Source of the DNA: Myxococcus hansupus
GTDB lineage: Bacteria > Myxococcota > Myxococcia > Myxococcales > Myxococcaceae
NCBI RefSeq assembly: GCF_000280925.3
Contig: NZ_CP012109.1
Location: forward strand, 8,576,501 to 8,640,500
Direction of reading: 5' to 3'
DNA length: 64,000 bases
The translations under genes were made by a program, and so were the position numbers. Below, piece after piece: positions 8,662 to 17,289 of the stretch. The notes under the pieces were generated by a model. The model was not told the DNA's origin. It made no database searches and was given only the letters and a program-made list of their open reading frames with translations. Numbering within the stretch: the stretch's first letter is position 1; each line of letters opens with the position of its first letter.

Positions 8662-9246
8662 GTGAAATACTTCGTCTTCAAAGTCATGGCCGAAGAGGCC
8701 GGGTTCATTGATGCCTACCCGCGTGGGAGCCCCACTGAATGGAAGTTCGATGAAGGCATCAGCCTCATCAGCCAGTTTCCTGTCGGGGGCGACGTCTCCT
8801 TCTCCCCAAACTACCCAGACGACCGGAACCTCTATGACTTCCAGCCGAATTTGATGAGTGACCTGCTCGTCTCGGGACGCGCGCGTAAGCTCATCGAGTC
8901 ACTGAGCGTCTCCAACGCGGAGTGGCTGCCTGTCATCGTCAAGGACCACCAGGGCACTGTCGTGGGCCCCGACTACGCATTCCTCAACCTGCAGGGCGCG
9001 GAAGACGCCATCGACATGGAGCGTTCGGTCTATCGGATGGATGCGTTGGAGAAGGACCAGATTGGCCGCGTGAAGAAGCTGGCCTTGAAGTACGACGCCA
9101 TTTCCCCGCAGGCGAAGATGTTCCGCTGCACCATGGAGCGGCGACTCATCCTCATCCGTGAGGACGTGCACGCCACCTTCGTTCAGGCGGGACTCACCGG
9201 CTTCAAGGTCTACGAAGCCGAGGGTTGGAACGGCTTGGAGCTGTGA
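8662..9246 (+). CDS. Imm11-type (MXAN_0049-like) immunity protein, copy 2, 194 aa
   Basis: This is a tandem duplicate of the gene at 7662-8246: same length, 162 of 194 residues identical, same termini (KYFV...EAEGWNGLEL). The start is GTG at 8662, equivalent to the ATG of copy 1. No strong ribosome-binding site was found; the frame is open upstream to 8518 but that part overlaps the preceding gene and is not conserved in copy 1. The DNA is GC-richer in wobble positions than copy 1, so copy 2 looks longer resident or better ameliorated. It may protect against a toxin variant no longer encoded here. Its last 44 bp overlap the 3' end of the convergent thiolase-fold gene. Confidence 0.85.
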   Translation: MKYFVFKVMAEEAGFIDAYPRGSPTEWKFDEGISLISQFPVGGDVSFSPNYPDDRNLYDFQPNLMSDLLVSGRARKLIESLSVSNAEWLPVIVKDHQGTVVGPDYAFLNLQGAEDAIDMERSVYRMDALEKDQIGRVKKLALKYDAISPQAKMFRCTMERRLILIREDVHATFVQAGLTGFKVYEAEGWNGLEL

Positions 9247-10324
9247 GGTGAATCACGGCGCGCTCCCCTGCTTCCGCGGAGGAGAGCACCAACACGGATG
9301 GCGTCGGCGCGTAACCTCGCACCAGGGCCCGGTAGACCAACGCCGTGGCCACCGCTCCCGAGGCCACGCCCGTGTGCCCGAAGCTCTTGGCCGGCATCCA
9401 CACCTCGCCTCGCTCGAAGCGGGCGTCCGTCTCCCTCAGACGGACCTGGAGCATCCCCCACTCGAAGGCTCGCGCGTATTGCCCGTCGTGGTCCGACACC
9501 ATCAGCGGCGCGGGCACGTCTTGCCCCGAAGGCCCCAACGCCGCGAGGACCTGCCGGGCCAACTCTTGCCCATCCGGTGGCTGCTCGCCGTCCAGCGGCG
9601 CCGCGTCTCGCCCCTGCGCCACCCGCACGACGGCCATGGAGGACTCCTCGGGTTCCTCGCGCGATAGCAGCATGGCCACCGCGGCCTCCCCCGCCATCAA
9701 CCCCGTGGGTCTCCCTGGTGTCTTCAACCGCTGCTGCTGGTGCAGCAACGTCAGGGTCTCGTTCGAGATGAAGCTGTCCACCGCGCAGAAGAGCGCGCGC
9801 TCCACCTTGGAGTTCCGCAGGTCCTCGCCCGACGCCGCCAGCGCCTGGGCGAAGGCCACGTTCCCCGTGGGGAACGCACGCACCGGTCCCTTCCACGCGG
9901 GCCATCCCAACGCCTGCCACGTCCCCTTCACCAACCGGTCCACCAACAGCGCGATGCGCTCGCGGGCGTCGTCCGGATCCTCCTCGTAAGGGTCCTTCCC
10001 CGTCGTGAAACCCCGTGCTTCCGGGTCGGGGAGCACCAGGTAGAGCCCCACATCGGGCCCCAGGGCTTTGACGTCCACCCGCGTCCCCAGGTCCACCAGC
10101 GCTTCCGCCAACAGCGCCACCAGCCGGCCCACACCCGAGAACCCCAGCGTGGCTTCTCCCGCCGCATGCACGGTGACGGAGCTCGGGGCCTCGTCGCCCT
10201 TCAGGAAGACCTCGAAGTCCGGCGCCGCCGAGGGCCACGACATCCCCGCCCGGAACGCCGCCGAGGCAGGTACCAGCGCCCCCAACGACGACGCCATTCC
10301 CACCGCCTGGACCCATCCGAGCAT
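9203..10324 (-). CDS. Thiolase-fold (beta-ketoacyl-synthase-like) protein, 373 aa, probably non-catalytic
   Basis: Segments in order match the ketoacyl-synthase scaffold: ALFCAVDSFISNETLTLL (the GGVDS strand), GLMAGEAAVAMLL (the GEGA strand) and KSFGHTGVASGAVAT (the K-x-GHT-x-GA motif with the active-site His). The nucleophile position expected before the first of these reads FPTGNVAFAQAL, without a Cys, so condensing activity is doubtful. Similar proteins occur in T6SS accessory loci with DUF2169 and DUF4150 genes; their role is unknown. ATG 10324 is preferred because GGAGG lies 11 bases upstream; GTG 10333 is the alternative. The gene is divergent from the PAAR-like gene. Its last 12 codons and stop are antisense to immunity copy 2, suggesting that the original 3' end was replaced. 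Confidence 0.75.
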   Translation of the reverse strand: MLGWVQAVGMASSLGALVPASAAFRAGMSWPSAAPDFEVFLKGDEAPSSVTVHAAGEATLGFSGVGRLVALLAEALVDLGTRVDVKALGPDVGLYLVLPDPEARGFTTGKDPYEEDPDDARERIALLVDRLVKGTWQALGWPAWKGPVRAFPTGNVAFAQALAASGEDLRNSKVERALFCAVDSFISNETLTLLHQQQRLKTPGRPTGLMAGEAAVAMLLSREEPEESSMAVVRVAQGRDAAPLDGEQPPDGQELARQVLAALGPSGQDVPAPLMVSDHDGQYARAFEWGMLQVRLRETDARFERGEVWMPAKSFGHTGVASGAVATALVYRALVRGYAPTPSVLVLSSAEAGERAVIHLTAPSRSNPRLRRP

Positions 10325-10447
10325 GCGTGCCACGACCTCCTACACCGGAGCGCCAGTCTTCCACGGCGCGATACAACGGGCCACCACCCTCTGGCTCGTG
10401 TCACAGCGACAGGAGCGATACACTCCCAGGCCGAGGAGCCACCCGCC

Positions 10448-10912
10448 ATGAGCGCGACCGTCGGTGTCAACAAGCTGTCCGTGGTTCACAAAGACACCGG
10501 AGGCACGAGCATCGCCTTCCCGGACGTCTGCCAGACACCCAGCCCCGCCGGCCCCGTGCCCATCCCCTACCCCAACGTCGCCATGTCGTCGGACACGGCG
10601 AAGGGCACGAAGAAGGTGTCGGTGGACGGCAAGCCGGTCTGCGTCGAGGACTCGAACTTCAGCATGAGCACCGGTGATGAAGCGGGCTCCGCGGGTGGCG
10701 GCGTCGTCTCCGGCAAGACGAAGGGCAAGGCCGAGTTCGTCAACTACTCCTTCGACGTGAAGTTCGAGGGCAAGAGCGTGGCTCGGACCTTCGACCTCAT
10801 GCTTCACAACGACAAGAACACCCCGCCGGCGCCGCTGCTCCAGGGGCCCGTCATCGCGCTCGGCAAGGACGACACGAAGGCCAAGTGCCTCGTCTGTGAA
10901 AAAGAGCTGTGA
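10448..10912 (+). CDS. DUF4150 PAAR-like protein, 154 aa
   Basis: The protein opens with the DUF4150 pattern: a short Val/Asn-rich strand, FPDVCQTPSPAGPVPIPYPNVA, then VSVDGKPVCVEDSNFSMSTGDEAGSAGGGVVSG split by glycines. PAAR-like domains cap the VgrG spike of T6SS and carry effectors. Here the domain covers nearly the whole protein, so this is a stand-alone tip rather than a fused effector. The C-terminal CLVCEKEL could bind metal. GAGGAG lies 9 bases before the ATG at 10448. The stop overlaps the GTG of the next gene (GTGA), so translation of the TIGR02270 protein is coupled to it. No vgrG or T6SS sheath gene lies in this window. Confidence 0.88.
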   Translation: MSATVGVNKLSVVHKDTGGTSIAFPDVCQTPSPAGPVPIPYPNVAMSSDTAKGTKKVSVDGKPVCVEDSNFSMSTGDEAGSAGGGVVSGKTKGKAEFVNYSFDVKFEGKSVARTFDLMLHNDKNTPPAPLLQGPVIALGKDDTKAKCLVCEKEL

Positions 10913-12240
10913 AGCCCTTGTCGTCACGCCGTCCCACCGTTCGTTGGGAGCTTCTGGAGCGCCACCTCGAGGAAGCCGAGTTCCTGTGGACGCAGTGGGA
11001 ACACGCCCTCTGGAGCCCAGCGCTCACCCTGGCCTCGGTGACCCAGAGCGATGAAGGGCGCCTGCGGGCACACCTGGATGCGCTCGTGCTCGGGAGCAGC
11101 GCCGTCGCCACCCGCTTGCTGCTGCCCTCGCTGGCTTCCGAGGAACCCTCTCGCGTGGCCGCCGCGACATGGGCCCTGCTCTCCGCCGAGGACGCCGACT
11201 TTCGCGAGCCCGTGTTTCAGCGACTGGAAGAAGCACCCGAGGACGCGGGGCCCGGCATCTTCCGCGCGCTGGAGCTGCTCGACCGGGCGGACCTGCACGC
11301 CCTGCTCTTGAAGAAGCTGCCGACGCTGCCACCTGTGATTCAGGCCGGGCTGCTTCGCGTCGCGCGGTTTCGACATCTCGACTCGAGCGCTGTGCTCGAA
11401 AAGCTCGACTGGGCGGCCGACCCCGCGCTGCATGCCGAAGCGCTCCGCGCCCTTCTCTTCCTTCCCAGGACCCAGGCCGGGGACGCTCGGCTCTCACGCG
11501 CCTTGAGCCATGCCGAACCCGCCGTGAGCACCGCCGCGCTGGAGACCGGGTTGCTGCTGGGCTCGCGTGAGGCCTGGGAACGCGCCCGGAGTTCCACGTC
11601 GCGCGCCGCGCTCCTGACGCTCGCCGTGGCAGGTGAGTCGAAGGACCTCGCGGACCTCATCGCGCGGATGAAAGACAAAGCCACGCTCGCGGAGGTCATC
11701 TGGGCCGTGGGCTTCAGTGGCAGGCTCTCCGCGGCGGAGGCGGTGTTGCCGCTGCTGCGAGATGAAGCGTTGGGCCCCCTGGCCGCGGACGCCTTCGCCG
11801 CCATCACCGGCCTTCCCTTGGCGCCTCCCTTCCTCGTAGAGGCACCCGACGACGAGGAAGAGGCCTCCGAGGAGGAGGAAGCCGAACCCGCGGAACCCGA
11901 GGACCTCCAGGCGTGGCTCCCCGGCCCCCAGGTGCTTCCTGGCGACGTGGATGCCCAGGCCGTGGAGACGTGGTGGTCGAAGCAGCGCGGCGCCTTCATG
12001 GAAGGCACGCGCTACCTGCGCGGCGTGCCCCTCACCGTGGATGGGATGACCAGGGCCCTGGAGACCGAACCGCTGCGGCGGCGCCCCTCGCTCGCGTGGG
12101 AAAGCGCGCTGCGCAGTGGCGGCGCCCTCCTCGTGGAGCCGCGTCAGTGGACGCAGGTCCAGCGTGAGCAGGCAAGGCCCCTACGGAGCCAACGGCCGGA
12201 GTGGCTCACGCGCGCGGGAACCCGGCTCCAGGGACGCTGA
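10909..12240 (+). CDS. TIGR02270-family HEAT-repeat protein, 443 aa
   Basis: The protein is almost wholly helical, with repeated Ala/Leu-rich pairs of helices (residues about 40-300), for example LLLPSLASEEPSRVAAATWALL and AVLPLLRDEALGPLAADAFAAITG. This is the TIGR02270 pattern of HEAT-like repeats seen in T6SS effector loci. A Glu-rich linker (about 310-330) separates a C-terminal domain with WWSKQRGAFMEGTRYLRG. It is predicted cytoplasmic and is probably a scaffold for effector or PAAR-protein assembly. The gene is translationally coupled to the DUF4150 gene through a GTGA overlap and is the last gene of the plus-strand T6SS group. The 51-bp tandem repeat follows 47 bp downstream. Confidence 0.85.
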   Translation: MKPLSSRRPTVRWELLERHLEEAEFLWTQWEHALWSPALTLASVTQSDEGRLRAHLDALVLGSSAVATRLLLPSLASEEPSRVAAATWALLSAEDADFREPVFQRLEEAPEDAGPGIFRALELLDRADLHALLLKKLPTLPPVIQAGLLRVARFRHLDSSAVLEKLDWAADPALHAEALRALLFLPRTQAGDARLSRALSHAEPAVSTAALETGLLLGSREAWERARSSTSRAALLTLAVAGESKDLADLIARMKDKATLAEVIWAVGFSGRLSAAEAVLPLLRDEALGPLAADAFAAITGLPLAPPFLVEAPDDEEEASEEEEAEPAEPEDLQAWLPGPQVLPGDVDAQAVETWWSKQRGAFMEGTRYLRGVPLTVDGMTRALETEPLRRRPSLAWESALRSGGALLVEPRQWTQVQREQARPLRSQRPEWLTRAGTRLQGR

Positions 12241-12287
12241 CCCTGACGTGGGTGACGCCACGGCTCGGAAAGCGACGCACACGGGCC

Positions 12288-12440
12288 CAGACCTTCGGGC
12301 AAAGGCCCGAAGGTCCACGAGGCGCCGACATCCCGGCCCAGACCTTCGGGCAAAGGCCCGAACGCCCACGAGGCGCTGACATCCCGGCCCAGACCTTCGG
12401 GCAAAGGCCCGGAGGCCCACGGGGCGCTGACAGCCGCCCC
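12288..12440. repeat. Three tandem copies of a 51-bp unit with stem-loops
   Basis: Three head-to-tail 51-bp copies begin at 12288, 12339 and 12390, each opening CAGACCTTCGGGCAAAGG. In each copy CCTTCGGG faces CCCGAAGG (perfect in copy 1, one or two changes in copies 2 and 3), forming a hairpin with a six-base loop. The array lies between two convergent genes, so it may act as a compound bidirectional terminator. No T-tract follows. There are no unique spacers, so it is not CRISPR. Confidence 0.85.
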
Positions 12441-12459
12441 GTGGCCCGAGCGACGCCGC

Positions 12460-14325
12460 TCAGTCGCGCCGTCCCAGTGTCCGGTCCAGGTTGTACGCGG
12501 CGCTGATGAGTGCCAGGTGCGTCAGCGCCTGCGGGAAGTTCCCCAGCGCCTCGCCGGACATACCTGTCTGCTCCGCATACAGGCCCACGTGGTTGGCGTA
12601 CCCCAGCATCCGCTCGAAGATGAGGCGAGCCTCCTCCAGCAGGTCGGGCCGAGCCACGCTCGCGCGGGTCATCGCCTCCACCAGCCAGAAGCTGCAGAGG
12701 TTGAAGGTGCCCTCGCTGCCGGCAATCCCATCCAGCGTCGCCTCCACGTCGTAACGGAACACGAGTCCGTCCGAAGCGAGGCCACCGTGAGACGGCGGTC
12801 TGCGCATGACATCCAGCGTCTGGAGCATGCGCGGGTCCACCGGAGACAGGAAGAACACCAGCGGCATCAGCAGGTTCGCCGCGTCCAACGCGTGGCTGCC
12901 ATAGGACTGGACGAACGCGCCGCGCTCCGGGTCCCAGCCCTTCTCCATGATGTCCTCGAAGATGGCGTCCCGCACCTTGTGCCAGCGCGCCCGGTCCGCC
13001 GGGAAGCTGCGCTTGTCCGCCAGCCGGATGGCGCGGTCCACCGCCACCCAACACATCAGCTTCGAGTACACGAACTGCTGCCGCCCGCCGCGCACCTCCC
13101 AGATGCCCTCGTCCGGCAGCTCCCAGTTGTCACACACCCAATCCACCAACCGCCGCAGGTGCCGCCAGAAGTCATACGAGATGGGCGCCGCGTACTTGTT
13201 CGACAGATACACCGAGTCCATCAGCTCGCCATAGATGTCGAGCTGGAGCTGGTCCGCCGCGCCGTTGCCAATCCGCACCGGACGCGCCCCGTCGTACCCC
13301 GACAGGTGCAACAGCTCCTGCTCCTCGGGCACCCGCTTGCCATCAATGGCGAACATCAGCGGCAGCGGCCCTTCGTCGTACTCCGCGCAGCGCGCCTCCA
13401 CCCAACGCATGAAGGCCGCCGCCTCCTCCTTGAAGCCGATGCGGAGGAACGCATACACGGTGAAGGCCGCGTCGCGCAGCCAGCAGAAACGGTAGTCCCA
13501 GTTGCGTGTGCCACCCGGTGACTCGGGCAGGCTGCACGTGGGCGCGGCGACGATGGCGCCCGTGGGCTCGAAGGTCATCAGCTTGAGCGCCAGCGCCGAG
13601 CGCTGCACCGTCTCGCGCCACCGCCCCGTGTACTGGCACTTCGACAGCCAGTGGCGCCAGTACTCCACCGTCTCGCGGAAGAGGTCCTCCGAGGACTCGT
13701 GGTTGTGCACCACCGACTCACACGACGTGCGCGCGCCCGCGTGCAGGGAGAACACGGCGGATTGGTTCTCGTGCAGCGTGAAGCTGGCGGTGACACCCCG
13801 CTCCGCCTTCTTCAACGTCGTGGACGACGACAGCGTGAGCTGGAGCGTCTCCGACGAGAAGGTGGCGCCGTGAGGGATGATTCTCGTCTCGTGCGTGTCC
13901 CGCGCGTAGTTGAAGGCCGGGAAGCACTCCATGTGGAAGGTCATCTCGCCGCGCACCACCCGCACGCGCCGGAGGATTTCGCGCTCGGGCTTCACGCCCT
14001 TCTTGCCCGCCATGGGCATGAAGTCGACCAACTCGCCCACGCCATCCGGCGAGTAGAAGCGCGTCACCAGCACGTTGGTGTCCGGCCAGTAGAACTGGCG
14101 CTTCAACACCCCGTCCGGCGCGGGCGCGATGCGCCAGTGGCCACCCCGGTCCGCGTCCAGCAGCGCGGCGAAGACGCTGGGACTGTCGAAGTGCGGAAAG
14201 CAAAACCAGTCAATGGTGCCCTCGTTGCCCACCAGCGCCACGGTCCGCAGGTCCCCGATGACGCCGTGGTTCTCGATGGCGACCGACTTCCCCGCCTCAC
14301 CGACGCCGCTGCTCCCGGTTGCCAT
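12460..14325 (-). CDS. GH15 family glycoside hydrolase (glucoamylase/trehalase type), 621 aa
   Basis: The N-terminal beta-domain has the trehalase-like signature IENHGVIGDLRTVALV and GTIDWFCFPHFDSPSVF. The (alpha/alpha)6 catalytic domain begins near residue 230 and contains TRNWDYRFCWLRDAAFTVYAF, GIWEVRGGRQQFVYSKLMCW (candidate general acid Glu) and SEGTFNLCSFWLVEAM (candidate base Glu). GH15 enzymes of this shape hydrolyse alpha-glucosidic bonds in trehalose or maltooligosaccharides. There is no signal peptide, so it acts inside the cell. The start at 14325 has GAGGAG upstream. It lies 23 bp after a glucose-dehydrogenase-like gene on the same strand, suggesting that released glucose is oxidised by its partner. 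Length and motifs indicate an intact enzyme. Confidence 0.9.
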   Translation of the reverse strand: MATGSSGVGEAGKSVAIENHGVIGDLRTVALVGNEGTIDWFCFPHFDSPSVFAALLDADRGGHWRIAPAPDGVLKRQFYWPDTNVLVTRFYSPDGVGELVDFMPMAGKKGVKPEREILRRVRVVRGEMTFHMECFPAFNYARDTHETRIIPHGATFSSETLQLTLSSSTTLKKAERGVTASFTLHENQSAVFSLHAGARTSCESVVHNHESSEDLFRETVEYWRHWLSKCQYTGRWRETVQRSALALKLMTFEPTGAIVAAPTCSLPESPGGTRNWDYRFCWLRDAAFTVYAFLRIGFKEEAAAFMRWVEARCAEYDEGPLPLMFAIDGKRVPEEQELLHLSGYDGARPVRIGNGAADQLQLDIYGELMDSVYLSNKYAAPISYDFWRHLRRLVDWVCDNWELPDEGIWEVRGGRQQFVYSKLMCWVAVDRAIRLADKRSFPADRARWHKVRDAIFEDIMEKGWDPERGAFVQSYGSHALDAANLLMPLVFFLSPVDPRMLQTLDVMRRPPSHGGLASDGLVFRYDVEATLDGIAGSEGTFNLCSFWLVEAMTRASVARPDLLEEARLIFERMLGYANHVGLYAEQTGMSGEALGNFPQALTHLALISAAYNLDRTLGRRD

Positions 14326-14348
14326 GAATCACTCCTCGTCGAAGGGGG

Positions 14349-15434
14349 TTAGCTGAAACGGATGACGTCCTTGATGCCGCCGGACTTCTTCCCGGTGACG
14401 ACGTCACAGAAATCCTCGGGCGAGTGCTCCGCGCAGATGAGCCGCTCCAACCCGCCGGGCCAACGCGCGCGGATGTGCGCCAGGTCCTCCAGCGCCATCT
14501 CGAAGTCGACGTCCGCCGCGTTCACCGTGCCCAGCAGGACCTGGTTGCCCAACACCATCTGTTTGAAGATGGGCGACACCTCGAGGGGCTCCTCCTTCGA
14601 CGGCACACCGGTGAGCACGCAGACGCCATTGGGCCCCAGCGCCTTGAGCGTCTCCAACGTGGCCTTCACCACGCCCGCGGCCTCGTAGATGACGTCCGCG
14701 GTCCCTACGGTGCGCACCACCTCCTCCGGCCGCACCTCCTTCGAGGAGAGGTAGGGCACCCCCAGGGCCTCCACCGCGTCCGCCTTCGGGTTCGGCTTGG
14801 GGGTCCGCGAGTACATGGTGGTGGCGTAGCCCCGGCGCATCAGCGCCATGGCGCCCAACTGCCCCACCGGCCCCGCGCCCAACACCAGCGCGCGCCCGGG
14901 GCCCGCCTTCCACGGCAGCCGTTCCCGGAAGCGCTCCACCTGGCGAATGGATTTCTCGGCGATGGTGAGCGGCTCGGTGAGCACGGCCACCTTCCGCAGC
15001 TCCTCGGGGACACGGTGCAGGTAGGCCACGTCCTCCACGAAGAACTCGGAGCCGAAGCCGTGGGCTTCCTTGATGCCGCGCTCCGTGTAGTCACCGGTGA
15101 TGCAGAAGTCCGGATGCCCTTCCCGGCAGGGCGGGCAGGTGGCGTGTGGACACGGGCGCCGCACGCGGGGCACCACCCAGTCTCCACGCTGCAGACCCCG
15201 CACGGCCTCGCCCACCTCCACCACCTCCCCCAGACACTCGTGGCCCAGGATGAGGTAGTCCGAGCCGGGCGGCGGCGAGCCGTAGATGAATTCGATGATT
15301 TCCTTGTCCGTGCCACACACGCCGATTTCCCGCGTCCGCACCTTCACCTGCATGGGCGACTGGATGCGGGGTTCGGGGGCGTCGGTGATGACACGCACCT
15401 TGCGTTCGCGGGGGAAGACGGCCACCGCCTTCAT
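14349..15434 (-). CDS. Glucose 1-dehydrogenase-like zinc MDR dehydrogenase, 361 aa
   Basis: This is a medium-chain dehydrogenase with the catalytic zinc Cys in IGVCGTDKE, GHE in LILGHECLGEV, a structural-zinc Cys cluster CPHATCPPCREGHPDFC, and the nucleotide motif VLGAGPVGQLGAM. The N-terminal GVCGTD-x-E and the GHECLG context resemble archaeal-type glucose dehydrogenases, which oxidise glucose with NAD(P). Its gene precedes a GH15 glycosidase by 23 bp on the same strand, which supports glucose as the substrate. It is cytoplasmic. Other polyol or sugar substrates cannot be excluded. The divergent gene begins about 110 bp upstream. Confidence 0.85.
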   Translation of the reverse strand: MKAVAVFPRERKVRVITDAPEPRIQSPMQVKVRTREIGVCGTDKEIIEFIYGSPPPGSDYLILGHECLGEVVEVGEAVRGLQRGDWVVPRVRRPCPHATCPPCREGHPDFCITGDYTERGIKEAHGFGSEFFVEDVAYLHRVPEELRKVAVLTEPLTIAEKSIRQVERFRERLPWKAGPGRALVLGAGPVGQLGAMALMRRGYATTMYSRTPKPNPKADAVEALGVPYLSSKEVRPEEVVRTVGTADVIYEAAGVVKATLETLKALGPNGVCVLTGVPSKEEPLEVSPIFKQMVLGNQVLLGTVNAADVDFEMALEDLAHIRARWPGGLERLICAEHSPEDFCDVVTGKKSGGIKDVIRFS

Positions 15435-15541
15435 ACGGCCTCCTCATGGTTGAACGCCCCGGCACGCGGCCCAAGCGTGGACACGACACGGTCAACGCTG
15501 TGCATGCACGAAACCGCTGCCCACCCGGCCCGCCCGGGTCT

Positions 15542-16120
15542 ATGAGGAAGAATGTGAGCGAGCCCCAGCCCTCCTACTCCGATGACGAGCCACGCCGCAG
15601 CCGGTCCACGGGCATCGCCGCGGTGGCCTGTGTGCTGCTCTCCCTTCCCTTCCTCGTCCTGGGTCCTTACTTGTTGAACGCGAAGGCCCGCATCGAGCTG
15701 CGCTGTCAGCCCGGCGGTGTCTGTCTGCTGTTCCACACCAGTTGGCTCACCCGGAACGAGGTGGCCAGCTTCGCGGTGACGGACATCCAGGACGTCAAGG
15801 TGGAGCGGACCCGCAGCGCGCGCCGCAACCGCGTGCCCATCTTCCGCCCCACGCTGGTGACGGCCAGCGGCGAGTACCCGCTCTTCTACCAGTGGGCCAC
15901 CGAGGAGTCGGAGGCCACGCGGGTGGAGGCGCAGGTGCGGCAGTTCCTCGCCAACCCCGGCACCACCCCGCTGGAGGTCGTCCGGGATGACCGCCATGCC
16001 TCGCTGCGCGTGGGCGGCGCCTTCACGGGCGTGGGCGTGTTGCTGCTCGTCGGCGCCGCCTGGCTGACACTCCGGACGCGGGCGCACCAGCGCGCCGAAC
16101 GGGCACGCGGCGTGGCGTGA
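15542..16120 (+). CDS. Hypothetical membrane protein, 192 aa
   Basis: Two hydrophobic helices (GIAAVACVLLSLPFLVLGPYLL near residues 22-45, and TGVGVLLLVGAAWLTL near 162-178) flank a soluble domain of about 115 residues with two cysteines (LRCQPGGVCLLF). This layout resembles small bacterial PH-like or DUF-type membrane proteins, but I do not recognise it firmly. The ATG at 15542 is listed; the GTG at 15554 is equally likely because GAGGA lies just before it. The gene is divergent from the MDR dehydrogenase. The 255 bp that follow, up to the ABC transporter, show no convincing gene or riboswitch. Confidence 0.65.
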   Translation: MRKNVSEPQPSYSDDEPRRSRSTGIAAVACVLLSLPFLVLGPYLLNAKARIELRCQPGGVCLLFHTSWLTRNEVASFAVTDIQDVKVERTRSARRNRVPIFRPTLVTASGEYPLFYQWATEESEATRVEAQVRQFLANPGTTPLEVVRDDRHASLRVGGAFTGVGVLLLVGAAWLTLRTRAHQRAERARGVA

Positions 16121-16375
16121 GCTGGAATCACCAGCGGTGTCTCGGTCGACGGGCTCCCACATGCCCTCGCGTCCAAGCCAGCCCGGCAGGCGCGAATAGC
16201 AGCCGCCCTTCACGTCACTACGTTGTGGGGGAGGGGCAAGGACGGCGCGGCGCCCAGGCGCTGACGTCCGGGCCCCTGACGACGCACAAGGCAGGCAAGC
16301 AAGTGGGGGAGCCCTCCAGGGGTGGCCTGCGTGCGCCCCCTTCCCACGTGTACCTACGTGCCTAGATTGTGGCCG

Positions 16376-17275
16376 ATGCTGCGCGCCCTCCTTGGCCGAT
16401 GGAGAAGTTCCCTGCGCCTGCTCCAGCCGGCGCACGTCGGCGCGGAGCGCGCCAAAATCAGCGTCACGCAGCTCGACCACGAATACGCCAACAAGGTGGT
16501 CGCCTTGCAGAACGTGGACCTCAACGTCCGCTCGGGCGAGTTCGTGTGTCTGCTGGGCCCGTCCGGCTGCGGCAAGTCCACGCTGCTCTACGCGCTGGCC
16601 GGACACGTGGTGCCCACGGGGGGCTCGGTGTCCATCGACCGGGAGCCCATCCACGGCCCGGGTCCGGACCGGCTGCTGATGTTCCAGGAAGCCGCCTTGT
16701 TCCCGTGGCTCACCGTGCGCGGCAACATCACCTTCGCGCTGGCCGCCCGGGGCGTGCCCCGCTCCGAGCGCCGAGAGCGCGCCGACCTGTACATCCGCCG
16801 CGTACAGCTCACGGGCTTCGAGGACGCGCTGCCCCATCAGCTCTCCGGCGGCATGAAGATGCGGGCCTCGCTCGCCCGCGCGCTGGCCGTGGACCCGGCC
16901 GTGCTGCTCATGGACGAGCCCTTCGGCTCGCTCGACGCGCAGACGCGCATCCACATGCAGGAGCTCCTTCAATCCATCTGGGTGCGCACCGGCAAGACGG
17001 TGGTGTTCGTCACCCACGACGTCCATGAAGCGCTGATGCTGGGCACCCGCGTGGTGTTGATGGCGCCCCGGCCCGGCCGCGTGGTGCGGGATTTGGAAGT
17101 CCACCTGCCCATGCCGCGCCGGCCCGAGGACGCCGGGCTCAACGAGATGGTGCGGCACGTGACGGGCCTGCTGCGCGACGTCGAGGACCGCGCGCGCACG
17201 GAGACGATTCAACCCGCGCCCGCCCGCGTCCGCGCGCAACCCGTACTCCGGCCGCAAGTGCTGCCCGGACCGTAG
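16376..17275 (+). CDS. ABC transporter ATPase, sulfonate/taurine/nitrate class, 299 aa
   Basis: It has all the nucleotide-binding elements: Walker A GPSGCGKST (residues 61-69), the Q-loop in MFQEAALFPWLTV, signature LSGGMKMRASLARALA, Walker B VLLMDEPFGSLDA and the switch His in VFVTHDVHEA. The FPWLTVRGNI segment and the overall length place it in the SsuB/TauB/NrtD group. It powers import of an organic sulfur, nitrate-like or pyrimidine-type substrate at the inner membrane. The ATG at 16376 avoids an upstream 18-residue extension. The permease follows after 14 bp and the binding protein after that, so it is the first gene of a four-gene operon. Confidence 0.9.
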   Translation: MLRALLGRWRSSLRLLQPAHVGAERAKISVTQLDHEYANKVVALQNVDLNVRSGEFVCLLGPSGCGKSTLLYALAGHVVPTGGSVSIDREPIHGPGPDRLLMFQEAALFPWLTVRGNITFALAARGVPRSERRERADLYIRRVQLTGFEDALPHQLSGGMKMRASLARALAVDPAVLLMDEPFGSLDAQTRIHMQELLQSIWVRTGKTVVFVTHDVHEALMLGTRVVLMAPRPGRVVRDLEVHLPMPRRPEDAGLNEMVRHVTGLLRDVEDRARTETIQPAPARVRAQPVLRPQVLPGP

Positions 17276-17289
17276 AGGCGAACCCCGCC

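Noticed and set aside
9740..10447. N-terminal extension of the DUF4150 gene
   Set aside because: Overlaps the divergent thiolase-fold gene; the DUF4150 domain and its ribosome-binding site begin at 10448.
12288..12440. CRISPR array
   Set aside because: The 51-bp units are contiguous with no unique spacers and no cas genes are present.
16121..16375. Riboswitch upstream of the ABC importer
   Set aside because: I looked for TPP, cobalamin and SAM elements and found no match to their conserved cores.
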